Below are positions 10,801 to 24,100 of a stretch of DNA of 64,000 nucleotides, piece by piece; position 1 is the stretch's first letter; each line of letters starts with the position of its first letter. The stretch spans positions 1 to 64,000 of the forward strand of contig CAMXCT020002073.1 in NCBI GenBank assembly GCA_947184155.2, given 5' to 3'. A model generated the notes under the pieces. It searched no databases and was not told the origin of the DNA. It saw nothing but the letters and a program-made list of their open reading frames with translations. This DNA comes from Cladocopium goreaui (Eukaryota > Sar > Dinophyceae > Suessiales > Symbiodiniaceae). Made by a program: the position numbers and the translations under genes.

Positions 10801-13800
10801 ACACTGACCTGAGCTCCGAATCGGCAGTGTCTGAGTCATCTCGAGGTGGGGCTGGGTAAGACTGTTCTTCTCCCCACTTCAATATACCCTCTGGTGAACT
10901 AACATAGCAATTGAAAATGGCCATTTATAGTGGATTTTCCCATTAAAAATGGTGATTTTCCATTGCTATGTTAGTTCACCAGAGGGTAATTTCATAGCTA
11001 AATTCCGTCACAAAAACAGGCCAAAACCCAATCCCGGCCATCCTTTCACACGATCATGCGGTCGCGGGGTCGTTCCAATTTGTCCAGATAGTGCGTTTTC
11101 TGCTTATGTCCCATGTCCCCCTTTATATCAAAATATCATCAAATATCCCAGTAATATATTCTGAATTCTATTATCCTATTCATCATCCATTAAATCACCA
11201 CTTCCCTAGATGTCACCATTAGATCCAGCATCCATAATGTGGTATGTGATATCATGTGACATCACGTCCTCGATATGCTTGGATCATATCCCACAATCCG
11301 AGTATATCATCCAATGTAAAAGGTTGGTTGTATATCCCACTATATCCCCATTCATATCCCAATACATCACCATGTTTTATGGGTCAATCATCGTTTTCAT
11401 CCAACCAACTTGACCACATTTTTGGTGACCCCATAATCGACTGGGAAGCCCGAACTCTCAAAGGCCTGTGCCAAATCACCCAGCAACTCGCCTGAAACAA
11501 ATAGGGCACCGGCGACAAAATCAAAAAAAAACAAAAAACAAGCTAAACTAACAGCAAAACATGACGAAACCATGACGAAACCAGGCTTTTGAAGTTTTCG
11601 TTGAGTGTTTTTTTCGTGTTTTTTCAACAAAAACCAAGCCAACATCTGGGAGGAGGGATTACGCTCCCTCAAACAAAGCGACCACGCCGTGAAAGTTGGG
11701 CAAAAACTACGAATTCCGAACATGGTCATGGGCGATTCTCAAGGTCCCATCAAACCACTTCGTATAAACCGACGACTTTGAGCATGATTTGCAGCAATCC
11801 TTTGTGACTTTTCTCCCTGTGTGTGTGAAATCCCAAGGTGTTTCAACATTTTTCATGCTTCATCGGCGGAACTCAGGAGGAAATGACTAGGACTCTCATT
11901 CCAGCGACCTCGCGACGTGAGGTTCTTGTAATTTCCAATTTGTCCAAATTTAATTCACTGGTTGGTGGTTGAGCCCTACCCCTCTAAAAAATATGATGGA
12001 GTCAGTTGGGATGATGATATTCCCAAGATATGGAAAAATAAAATTCATGTTCCAAAGCACTTGACCAGATTTAACACCAACCCATCAAACACATTATTTC
12101 TGTACCAATCAAAGCCTAGTGAAAACATCCAAGGTGCCTTCTCTGGAGCTGGCGAAACGCGGATCCAGCGACCTTTCCAAGCGATACCCATGGACAAAAC
12201 CATCCAATTAATGAGCAAACCTGGAATGACGGGTGAGCCAAATGTACGTGAATATACAATGCATTCATGTTTCGAGTACACTTCAAAGGAATTCGGATTT
12301 GCTGATACTTTGAGTTGCTTCCCCAAATGGTAGATTAAGCAACGGGAACATCCCAAACCATTTTCAGCAAATCCAGGATTTGGAATTGACATGTATTTGG
12401 AATGTATCTTAAAATTCTTGTTCCATTATTGGTCGGCTGGAATGCTAGATTGGCATCATTTGGCTGTCATATCAATAGAACAAGATGAACAAGTCCCTTT
12501 TTCATACTATTTCCAGATGCATTCCACATACGATCATTCTTTCAATTTCAAAGGGATGTCGTTAACCGAGCATGAGGCCAACTTGTAAGGGATTTTGTCG
12601 AACCTGAGGCCAGCCAATCTAAGGGTCCCCTTAAAGCTGCCCAACCAACCGAAAGGTTTGAATATCACCCAAAAATTGTGGGGACAATCTCCAACAACCA
12701 TCAATTGAGTTTTCGGTCAAACTTGTGGCACCCCAAAACCCCCCAAAAAATGGACAAAAATGGATGGTTCAATGGTTCATTCATACAATCTGACCAAAAC
12801 TCCCCTTGGTACTGGGGAAATGTATGGAAATGTCGACCAACCCTGGTTGACCCCTCAGGGGCCCCAGCCGATACTTGTCCAATGCCAGATTCACCGTGAC
12901 GCTATCACCACCTGGTGGAGCATTCCGAAGCCATGCGCGAAACCACGGGTTTCTCAGAATGTCGATTCACACCCGAAGAATATATGCATTGTTGGATCGT
13001 CATTGCACTGAACTTTCATCCTTTTAAAGGAATGTTATATATGTTCAGAGGCATAACACTTTACTATATATACAATTATATACATTACTATTTTCATCTA
13101 TTTTCACTGCCATTGGGACAAGTCACTATCCGCATTCCAATCGAATTTTTCATCATTCCTGCAATGTTCAATTCCTGCAAATGATCACCTGGTTGGCAGT
13201 TTCGTCGAAACGCGCCAAATTTGGCCACTGAGCTGTACATGGAGAACCTCCTTGATCTGCAAAAAGCCTTCTGAAAGGCTGTACCATGGTCTGGCTCAAG
13301 CTTTGGTTCCTTGGATTCCGGGTGATTCGATGCGAAAACAGGAAGGGAATCCAACTCCGAAACCAGCAACCCATCATTGGCTGTTTAAAGTTTAGCGCAT
13401 CCGAAAAGAAATTTGAGTGACAAGCGACCATGGCATCAAGGGCAGAGACAGTCTGACTATCTGACTATCATAGACTCCATTGAAATCCCAGGATTCAGCG
13501 ACCCAAATTGCTATGCTTACAACTATTACCCCCTGCGGATGCCCCTAGCCATGGCGCCATGGAGGAGCTACGGGATCCACCAGTCGGTCTTCAGAGTTGG
13601 GGAAAAACACAACAAACAGCACGCGGTGGATATTCTGATGTTCCCCTTCCCGTTGTTCCCATTTACAAAGGACAAACGACATCAAACGACAAAATCATAC
13701 AAAATCAAGATCTTCTGCAAATCAGGTGGCAAGCTGCACTATCGAATTGGCATTTTTGAGATGCAACCCACAGGCATGTTCTATCGCTCAATCTGTGGCT

Positions 13801-16800
13801 GCACTGGCTGCGTCTTCTTTCAAATTTAGAATGTCAAAGATGCTCAAATTGAAACAAATTCCAAGGCCAAGCTCTCCAAGAACATGTGGCTTCAAACCTC
13901 CGACTGGCATATTCCCAGCAGCTGAGCGCGACAACAGGATGCAGAAGAGATTGATGACCACCACCTTCTGCCAGAAACTGCACAATGTCGAGGTGGCCAT
14001 TTCGAGCTGCAACCAACAAGCGTTACACCCATGATATCTGCATGATCTTTGGCTGCACCACCGTCTGCGAGAAACCGCACAATGTCCACGTACCCATCCT
14101 GAGATGCAATCGACAGGGGTGTTACACCATTTCGAGCTGCAAACCACAAGGGCGTTTTGCCATCGATGTCTGCTTGATCTTTGGCTGCACCACCTTCTGC
14201 CAGAAACCGCACAACATCGAGATAGCCATTTTCAGCTGCAAGCAACAAGGGCGTTGCGCCATCGTTGCTTGCTTGATCTTTGGCTGCAGCCCACGCTCAA
14301 TGCCAGGATGAGGCAAGCGAATACACCGGATTTGAGCATGGCAATGCCGACCCTGAGCTAAAAAGCGTCCCTGAGCTTGAGGAAAAACTTGCACCTTGCA
14401 ACAACTACGGAAGAACATAAAGATGCTGAAAAATGAAACCAAAATCCAAGCTCGAACAAAAGAGCTGATTCCTGTTTCAAATTTAGAATGTCAAAGATGC
14501 TCAAATTGAAACAAATTCCAAGGCCAAGCTCTCCAAGAACATGTGGCTTCAAACCTCCGACTGGCATATTCCCAGCAGCTGAGCGCCGCGACAACAGGAT
14601 GCAGAAGAGATTGATGACCACCACCTTCTGCCAGAAACTGCACGATGTCGCGGTGGCCATTTCGAGCTGCAACCAACAAGGGCGTTGCGCCATTGTTGTT
14701 GATCCTTGGCTTCACCTTTCCGGCGTTGAGGTGATTGTTCCAAACTGCAGCAAACAGTGGTGTCCATCCTTGGAAAAACTCAGGCTCATCTGTTTTTGCT
14801 CCTGCCTCCAGCAACAGTCCCATAGGTTGAACATGCCCTTGCATTGCAGCGTGAAACAAGGGTGTCTTGCCGTCTTTGTCTGCCTCGTTGGGATTTCGTG
14901 GTCGTTGCAGCAACTGTTCAAGAGCAACCGAGTTGTTCTCCCTAGATGAGATCATTTTCTGTGTTTCTTTATCATCAGTTGGCCAGAATTCCAAGACCAC
15001 CAGCTGGATCTTCAGCGGAGCTGGATCTAGAACTTCATCATGGATTTCATGCAAACTGTCTTCAACATACAATCTCTGCGTGAATCTCGAACTGCCAACC
15101 TTAGCGCCAAACTTTGCTGCCAAGGCTTTCTTCACTGTCTTGGCCGTTTGGCCTTGGAGTTCATCATCAAGGACTGTGAGGTTGTCGCCTGATGTGAGGA
15201 AACACACCTCCGTACACAGCTCCATTGCTGCTCTCGACCCGGGCGCAAATGTGTATGTGAAGAATTACAATGTCACAAAGAAATAAGATGGTGGATAGAA
15301 AATCATAGAAAATCTATGAACAATATTACACAATGTCACAACGGAACTGCAAAACCGATAATTCTGCACACCACACCTGCACAATAACAATCAATGCTGC
15401 ATACTCCATGGCGCTTTTCCAACCTTTCCAATCTGAACAGTCTGCAGCTGCAGCGTCTGAGCGTCTGCCACACGTGTTGTAACTTTGAAACCACCGCGAA
15501 CGTTCGGAGAAAATAGGGCAGGGATGGGTAAAACAGTAAAACACCACAAACATCTTTGAACATCCTTTAAAGATACCATTAAAAAAACACTCCACTTCCA
15601 TTGGTAATGAATTTCTTTCAAACAAATCATAATTTTTATCATGGACCGGACCAAAAAAACCATGGGCAATCGCGATGGTTTTCCAACTCTGAACCTTCAT
15701 TTCCCAGGTGGGATTTCCGAGCCAGCCATGTTTGAGGACACCGTGGCACCCGTTGCGGGTCATCCATATTCCATCGATGTATCCCCTTGAAATATCTTGA
15801 AATATTCAGCATGAACTCCCCTGCGGGATTTCCGACGGATGGCACCTACCAAATGCAGAATGCCAGCATTGAGGAAATGCTCCTGCGGGAAATGGATCAA
15901 ACTTCTGGTTGAAAGAGTTTAGTACAGTCCATTCTAGCAGGTTCAAACACTATACTGAAAATAGCTGTATCGTTAAGTTCATAGAAATCTCCACGATTTA
16001 CCCAGAACATGTGCTTTGGACTTTGGATATGTTTGAACATGATTTAACCAGCAAAGATCATGGATCTAGACAGGAAACACCTTCAAAGGGACCAACTGTG
16101 GTGAAACCAACTCCCATGGGCAAACATCATCCCCAATATACCAGGATATACCAGGTAGTACAACCCCCCATGGGGTGTCTTTGAGGTGACTATGGCACTG
16201 ATTACAATCCTATAAGGTGGGACCCCATAAATAGCCAAGTTGCTTTAGTTCACTAGGTCAACGTTCGGGTGGCAGTTATAACTATATAGTTTTGTAGTGG
16301 CTTTATGGCAACCAACCATTTATAGCCAAATTGGCAATTTAACATAGCAGAAGGAAAATCACCACGGTTGAATAGCTAAATCATACTTTTTATCATAAAT
16401 CATAAATATGCATAAATAATTTTCCATAAATATGTTAAACTGAAAGGGGACACCAAAAATCATAAATCATCCATAAATCATCCATATACCCTCTGGTAAA
16501 TTGACATAGACCCGGAAAATCACCAATTTTTAGTGAAAACGAATCTTCCAACCCCCATCTGGCAGGGTCTATGTTAATTTACTCGAGGGTATAAGTTAAA
16601 TAACCAGATCTGGTTGGTGGTTTCAACCCCTCTGAAAAATATGAAAGTCAGTTGGGATTATTATTCCCAATATATGGAAAAATAAAATTCATGTTCCAAA
16701 CCACCAATCAGATATTATCCATTAGATACCCCAATGAATCATAGCTATAAAAGCTATATCAATAAATCATCCACAAATCATCCATAAGTTAAATAACCAG

Positions 16801-19800
16801 AGGGCACAGCAAAAATCAATCCTTCGGGCACTCGACTCGACCCACCTTGGCGCCGAACTGCAGCAAGGTCTTTCCCAAGGCTTTCTCGCCTGAAGCAATG
16901 GGGGGACGGAACATGGTTTTACAAACACATCCAATGGGTAATCATGGGATAATCATGGGGATATATTTATATACCTATATATATCATGGGGATAAACATC
17001 CAATGGGTGTTTCTAAACAGAAAAAAGAAAAGGCAATGGATAATCCGATGGATCATCATGGGGATATATTTATACATCTATTATCTCTATATGACATTAC
17101 AATCTATCGAAGAATGGGAATCATGGTTAAGTTATGGGATTCTGTCAATCGCGAAAACACTTGGATCAAACAATTGGTATCAATTGGTACTGGTTTCAGG
17201 GAAAATCTTCACCGGAATCAGTTGGTTAATTAGTTTTCACCTCCGTTTTCACACACGGCCTATTTAGCCGATTTTACTCTCCCTTCAGAAAATCTGGCAG
17301 GCTCCGCAAACTTGAAGGGTCTGAAGCAACAAAGATGGGGAGATGACAAACCAGATTTGGTGCAACTTGTTGAAGCTCGGCTCAGAATGGTGGACCACCA
17401 TGTGGGGATCGTATCTAAGAAACCATGACTTAAAGATGACACATATTTTCTGAGTCCCTTAGAACCTATATTTTTGGGCCATACCCATTCAGCGATCAAG
17501 AACAATTACTTGATTTCTTCGTGGTATATCATATAATGCTCTAATTTCATCCTCCATGCGAGCTTATTTAACATGATAAAAATGTCATACGCAAGTTTTT
17601 GCTGTTCTTCAAACCAGGTCAACGAAGCTTTGTTCTTCCTTTCCCATTTGGTGGTTGATTAAATGGCTTTCAAATTCTCTATGCGTTGCACTAAGAGGAG
17701 TACGGGTCAAATTATTCACAGAAATGGAGAGAAATGGATGATTTGAAGTCCATAAAATGATCGATTCCGCGCTCCATTGCTACCCCATCTTCCATCCCTA
17801 TGGTGCTTCTTTCTGCAGTCAGTGGCTTGAACAGTGTTGAACATGCTCTAGCTCCAACACTCTGTGCTGTTCTTTGATTCGATCAACAAAAAAACCTCTC
17901 ATACCAACTGAAACCCTATGTTTGCCTATACTTTTAACCAGCAGCAGATCCTTTTTGCTAATTTCACCCCCTAATATCAAAAATACACCCCAAACAAGAC
18001 CCACTACTAACCCACTATATATTCATTTTAGGGGCCCACTTATGGGGAGCATTTTTGATCTTAGGCGGATACGACTATATAATTAACCAATCTAACCAAC
18101 TTGAATCACCTATTACCCTCTGGTAATTTAACATAGCTATTGAAAATGGCCGTTTATAACTAGTTGATTGACCTATGAACAATGGTAAGTCCCATAAATC
18201 CACCATGTTTCCCATCATTCCACCCTTGTTCCGGGGTAAATCCCACATCCACCGCTGTGAGTTCCACCCAACATCTCCACCTTCGGACTCAAAGATCCGA
18301 ATGGCTTCAGGCAGGTCGCCGTCCTGCCGAATGATTTTTGGGACACGGAATTCAGCATATTTCACATGTACTGCGTACCGGTTAGGCGATTTTGTATCTT
18401 TTAATGTCTTTTAATAGTGGATTCAGGACGAATTTGATGATCAACACAATATATGGAATTTGATCAAACTAAGATGTTGGCTACAGGCTCAAACTAATGC
18501 GGGAGAATAAAACAAATCCTCAATGATCTTCAGTTCAAACAGAACTGCACATTCACCGGCTGAACCACTAATAATCTGGTACAACTAACTTTTTTTGAAA
18601 GGGCGTGATTCGTGATCCATTCAAACCTATCAAAGCCGAGGCCAGCGTAAGAAGAAAACACCCTGATGATAAAAGTGTATTTCCACCAAACTCTGATGGT
18701 TCGATATTTTTGATACTTAAATCACCAAAAATCCCAAATATCGGATTGTTCTGCAATTTATATATAATTAACAACTGCCATATTTTATGGGTATCCCCAT
18801 TTTCAGACACAGCAACATATCATATCATATCATATCATATTGTTAAACTGGTTGGTGGTATACCTACCCCTCTGAAAAAATGATGGAGTTCGTCAGTTGG
18901 GATTATGACATTCCGAACTGACTGGAAAGTCATAATCCACATGTTCCAAACCACCACCAACCAGTAAAGGTTCAATCCAAATTCTTATGGCTAAAATCCC
19001 TAGCCTTTCGCTGGTGAAGAAAAAGCATTAAAATGGTCGCTGACCGCCGGTCACACCTTGGCCGCATATTCGGCGTATTTCAGGTTGCACCTCGCTGAAG
19101 TCTCAAAATGGGCCGGTACACCAAGCGATGTGCATAAATTGATGGGATTTATTGAGGTGTTAAAGATTGTTTTAAAAAAATTGCATAGTGAGAAAGTCTT
19201 GAGTGACTCAAGCCCAAAAAATTGGAGCTACACTTAGAAAGTGGTCAGTAACATTCAGTAACCATAGTCAGTTCACTTAGTTCACCCATGGTAAGGCCAC
19301 TGGCCACGAAGACCTAGATCTACCAAGGCCAGAATCTGATCCCTGGGATGACATGTCGATGGCGAAGTCACCAGGGGATTTCACATGATTCAACCAATGA
19401 AAATGGGGAAACATATTGGGAAAAAGATGGCTATACAATAAAGATAATAAAGGATGATTATATAATATCATTTTTTTTGGCGAACTAGCCACGAATCGTA
19501 AGGAGCTGATATTCCTGGTTTTGTCGGAATCAGTATAGGTTTAATATGGTTTAATACACTGAATGTGAATCAACCTTACCAAGTGCCATGAACCACCTAG
19601 GCTTGAAACATAAGGACTAGCCTCTAGCAATCTAACTGCCATGGTCAACATTAGGGATCCGAAGAATGGTTGGTGGTTGGTGGTTGAGCCTACCCCTCTG
19701 AAAAATGATGGAGTCAGTTGGGATGATGACATTTCCAATATGTGGAAAAATAATGAAACATCATCCAAATGTTCCAAACCACCAACCAGACTAGATGGTT

Positions 19801-21111
19801 AACACTATAGACAGATACTAAAATCTGTGGTTACACAGGGCTTATGACCTATTACTTGAGGGCATGGCAACCACCAAGTTCTCCTGCTAGGGAGGCAACC
19901 CTGGGTCCGCTGGCTTGGAAAAATTGGATTCGGAGTGATCAGCGAGCTCGAACATCTCAGCTGCTCGCTTGTAGAATTCCTGGCCACAGTCAGGTACCCT
20001 CTGGTGATGCCAAAATAGCTATTGAAAATGACCATAGAAATAGTGGATTTTCCCATTAAAAATGGTGATTTTCAATAGCTACGTTAAATTACCAGAGGGT
20101 ATGTCATACAAGTCGAGTTGTCATTTCAATAGGGACAACCCCTCTGAAAAATGATGGACTTCGTCAGTTGGGATTATTATTCCCAATATATGAAAAATAT
20201 GAGTTCGTCAGTTGGGGTTGTCCCTATAATCCCATATTTATTCCCAATATATGGAAAAAATGTTCCAAGCCACCAACCAGATGATGATCATCCGATAAAC
20301 CAATGTAAACCATGGGGGTTGGGGGCATCCATGGGTATCCTACACAAAGGGACCTTATTGATGACAGTGGCAGCCTGATGAAATGTGCCTGGATTCAACA
20401 TGAACAGGAACCTGGAAATTGCTGCAACATATGTACAGCACATGAATGACTGTGCTATACTGTGCTCACAGAAAATCCACAGTTCAAAAATTGTGGCATA
20501 TGTCTTTTGATTTACAAGATCCACAAGGAACGATGTTTCCCCAGGTAACGCGATGTTTTTTTTGTGGTGTTCGGCCACTTTGCAAAAAGGACGCTTTTTT
20601 AGCGCCGAACCGGCCGAAGGGCCCCGATGGGCCTGTCCAAATCTTGTGGAACATGCTCTTTCAAAAGGAAAGCAGTCCTACCTCAAAGTCCATGTTTTTG
20701 AAAGAGCATTCAATATATCTGGTTGGTGGTTTGAACCCCTCTGAAAAATATTAGTCAATTGGGATCATTATTCCCAATATATGGAAAAAAAAAAATGTTC
20801 CAAACCACCAACCAGAATATATATACATACCATTTTCTATACATTCATTTCACTATACATACCATTTTTTTTGTTGCAGAAAAACTCCCACGTGTGTGGC
20901 TTCATTCATAGTTTCTAACCACGAGTGATCATCAGGCTACCCCCGAGCCCCCAACCCGCCATGGTTTCGATCCAGCCTTGCACTCTTTGTGTTGCAACCT
21001 TTCGGCCTGGCTCCGTGAAGGATATGGATGGATATGCGTGAAGAAACCATAGCTATTTGTAGATCTCTCGCTCTCTATATATAATATACATATCGGATGT
21101 ATATGGATGTG

Positions 21112-21143
<32 letters not shown>

Positions 21144-24100
21144 GGATGTATGTGGATGTATATGGATGTATATGGATGTATATATATATACATATGGATG
21201 TATGTGAAAGTATATGGATGTATATGGATGTATATGGATGTGTGTGTATATATATATGTATGGATGTATGTGGAAGTATATGGATGTATATGGATGTATA
21301 TGGATGTATGTATATATATATATGGATGTATGTGGATGTGTAAGGAAGTATATGGATGTATATGGATGTATATATATATATATGTGTATGGATGTATGTG
21401 GATGTACATGGATGTATATGATTGGGCATTTCTGATGATTCTCTGTCCCTAGATGGTTGGTCCGTTGAACCCCCTAAGGGGGATGAAACGTGGCCAAAAT
21501 CTTGCCGATCACATGCTGGTAGGACCTAAGTTGAATGGCTAAGATCCCAATAAGAATCCTGGACGAATAGCATCTAATACATACCCTAGGCTTAACTAAC
21601 ATTGAACATGCAAACCCATGGTTTCCCTATACAAAAATGATCCACAAATGGTCTTTTTTTCCACATCGAACTGTTGCTTTACCTGACCCAGGGTTGCCCG
21701 AGAAGGCCTCAAAGAGTTCCGCGATGGACAACAACAGCTTTCCCGCCTTTCACGGTGCGGAAAGGGACATCAAAAGTCGGTGGGTAATGGGATAGTCCCT
21801 TCCCCCAATCAAAACAAGTGATTACGAGATGAATCTGAAATACTGAAATCCCGGAAACTGATGTATATATTATATATAAATTGTATGTACACATAATTCT
21901 GTATTCAGTTGGGGCCCAACCCTCTGCCAGTTGTGGTTGGATGGGGTTGTCGACTACATGTTGGCCATGTCACATTTTTGAGGATTAGCATGGGACATAT
22001 GATGGGTTTGCTAAACTCCTATTCTGGATCCAAACCTAGGATTTAGTTTTCGATCTTTGCTGTTGAATGCAGGAGTTTATTCATTCAAACTACGGTATAT
22101 TCCCTAAAAAAATCCAGTTGGGATTATGACATTCCCATGTTTTTTGAAAAATAAACTTCATGTTCCAAACCACCAAGCAGTATCCCTATCATTCAATGGC
22201 CAAACCACCAACCAGTCCCAGTTTGATGGATCCAGTTGTTTCCACATCAAAAAGCGTCCACATCCAAGGATTGGCGCTGTCCAGGTTGCATACGCTGTTG
22301 TAGATTTCAATGAGGATCTCTCAACTAGCCTAGACCCTCGCTTCTACCCAGCAAATTACATACATGCATTCACTGTGAACCAACAAGAATTGCCAATCAT
22401 TCAGGGAATTGTATGGAATTGTATGAATTTGAAAGCATGTTCACCCAATTCTACGCAGTTTCATTATACAGTCTAAACTCTACACTTGGTCATGTAGGAT
22501 CATCATGGATCATCGTAGCCCCAGCATGTTCACGGCCTGCTACAGATTTAATCATGCGATTTTGATCAATTTGGGTTGAGGAGGATTTGGCCGCTCTTTT
22601 TGCATACCCAAAACATCTGATGTGAATGCAATGTCATGGAATTGACTGGGGTAGTGTGAAGGAAGGCCGGATTTCTTGAAAAGAACTGCTTCAGCGAAGC
22701 TATTGTTCCACAAGGATAAAGCATCCAAGTTGTTTCGACCATTTTTAACCCAAAATTACAGAGAGAATATCGAAAAAAGTGAATGAACGTGAATAAACTG
22801 CAAAATCCATGGGACCTTTGTGTTCAATGTTCCTGTTGCATTCGCTATGAGTTGGATCGCCATTTCCCATTACTTTGGCCGATTTCCCAGCTAGCCATGT
22901 TTTATGACACCGGAGGATACAGTAACCATCCATTCTTGGCAAACGATCATCATACGCAAGTCTTGCGTCACGTTTGATGACACCGGAAGGATCCGTAAGG
23001 TCTTTTGTTTTGGTTGGCGAATGAATCACTGGTTGGTGGTTGAGCCCTACACCTCTGAAAAATATGAATTCGTCAGTTGAGATTGTTGTTCCCAATATAT
23101 GGAAAGATAATCCAAATGTTCCAAACCACCAACCAGATCATTTCTGTTGATCAAATCTTCATTTTGGTGGATGAAATCCTCATTTCTGCTGTAGCAACCC
23201 CCAAAAGGATCCGGAAAGATGCGGAATTTTCCAGGATCTCCAACTTTTGCGGCATCTTTTTGGGGGTTACTATGATTCCATCCCACTTCCAGTTGGATCC
23301 TGATGATATTCCCAGTAGATCCCCATTTACAATCATTTATAGCTCGCCAAATCCCATTCAACCAGCCATTCCCATATATTCCGCTTGGTGAAATCCTGAT
23401 TTCAAGAGAATTTCCCATTTCCCAAGCATCTCCCATATATTTCCCATATATTTCCCATAGATTTCGGCATCTTTTTGGGGTCCTGGTGAACTTCCCAACG
23501 CCTGTTGGAAACGCCCAGCAGCGCTGTAGATGCCAATGGCCTGGCCGCTTCGCGGCGCTTCGCGCCAGGTTCTCATCATCCATTGGGTATTTAAAAAGCA
23601 CCTAATTTTGGGGTAAACATATTAATGTAAACATGTGATGCTGACAGGATTAGTATGGATTAGTAATGATATATATATATATATAGGCACAAAATATGAT
23701 GATATATATATATATATAAATATATAAATATATATATATATTTATATATATTTAATATTATTTAATTATTATATACGTATATGTACAGTCATAGTCATAG
23801 TGTCATCAAATAAATACCTAGTGATGGTCACTATCATGGTCATAGTCTTATCATGTTTTAAAATAGATGATTGTATTCCGATTTTTAATGATATATAGTA
23901 GGTAATCTTAGTCATCTTATATAGGAATTAAAAATGTACTCATATATCATAATATCATATATGATCAATGAGTTTGTTTAAGGGAACATCTTCACCGGAA
24001 ACCTGCAAAACTGACTTGTTTTTTTTTCAGATGTTCCTGTTTTTTTTCCCTTATATAAACCAATTGATGCAATACAGATGTCAATATGTGTTTGCAATAA

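Noticed and set aside
13180-13290. Minus-strand reading NLARFDETANQ before GTGATC
   Set aside because: It lies in the alpha-SNAP intron and matches neither that family nor the ankyrin copy; single-block evidence only.
17270-17345. Minus-strand reading RPFKFAEPARFSEG as an alpha-SNAP exon
   Set aside because: The 18281 exon does not join to it in phase, and similarity to the family is weak.
20932-21452. Several tyrosine/isoleucine/histidine-rich frames
   Set aside because: All come from the GGATGTATAT microsatellite.
21670-21740. Minus-strand reading SIAELFEAFSGNPGS before a GTAAAG donor
   Set aside because: Looks coding and has a donor, but the alpha-SNAP exons on either side join without it and no second gene supports it.
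22260-22320. Minus-strand LIEIYNSVCNLD as an alternative alpha-SNAP exon
   Set aside because: The exon at 19057-19101 fits the expected length and phase better, and this reading lacks a good donor.
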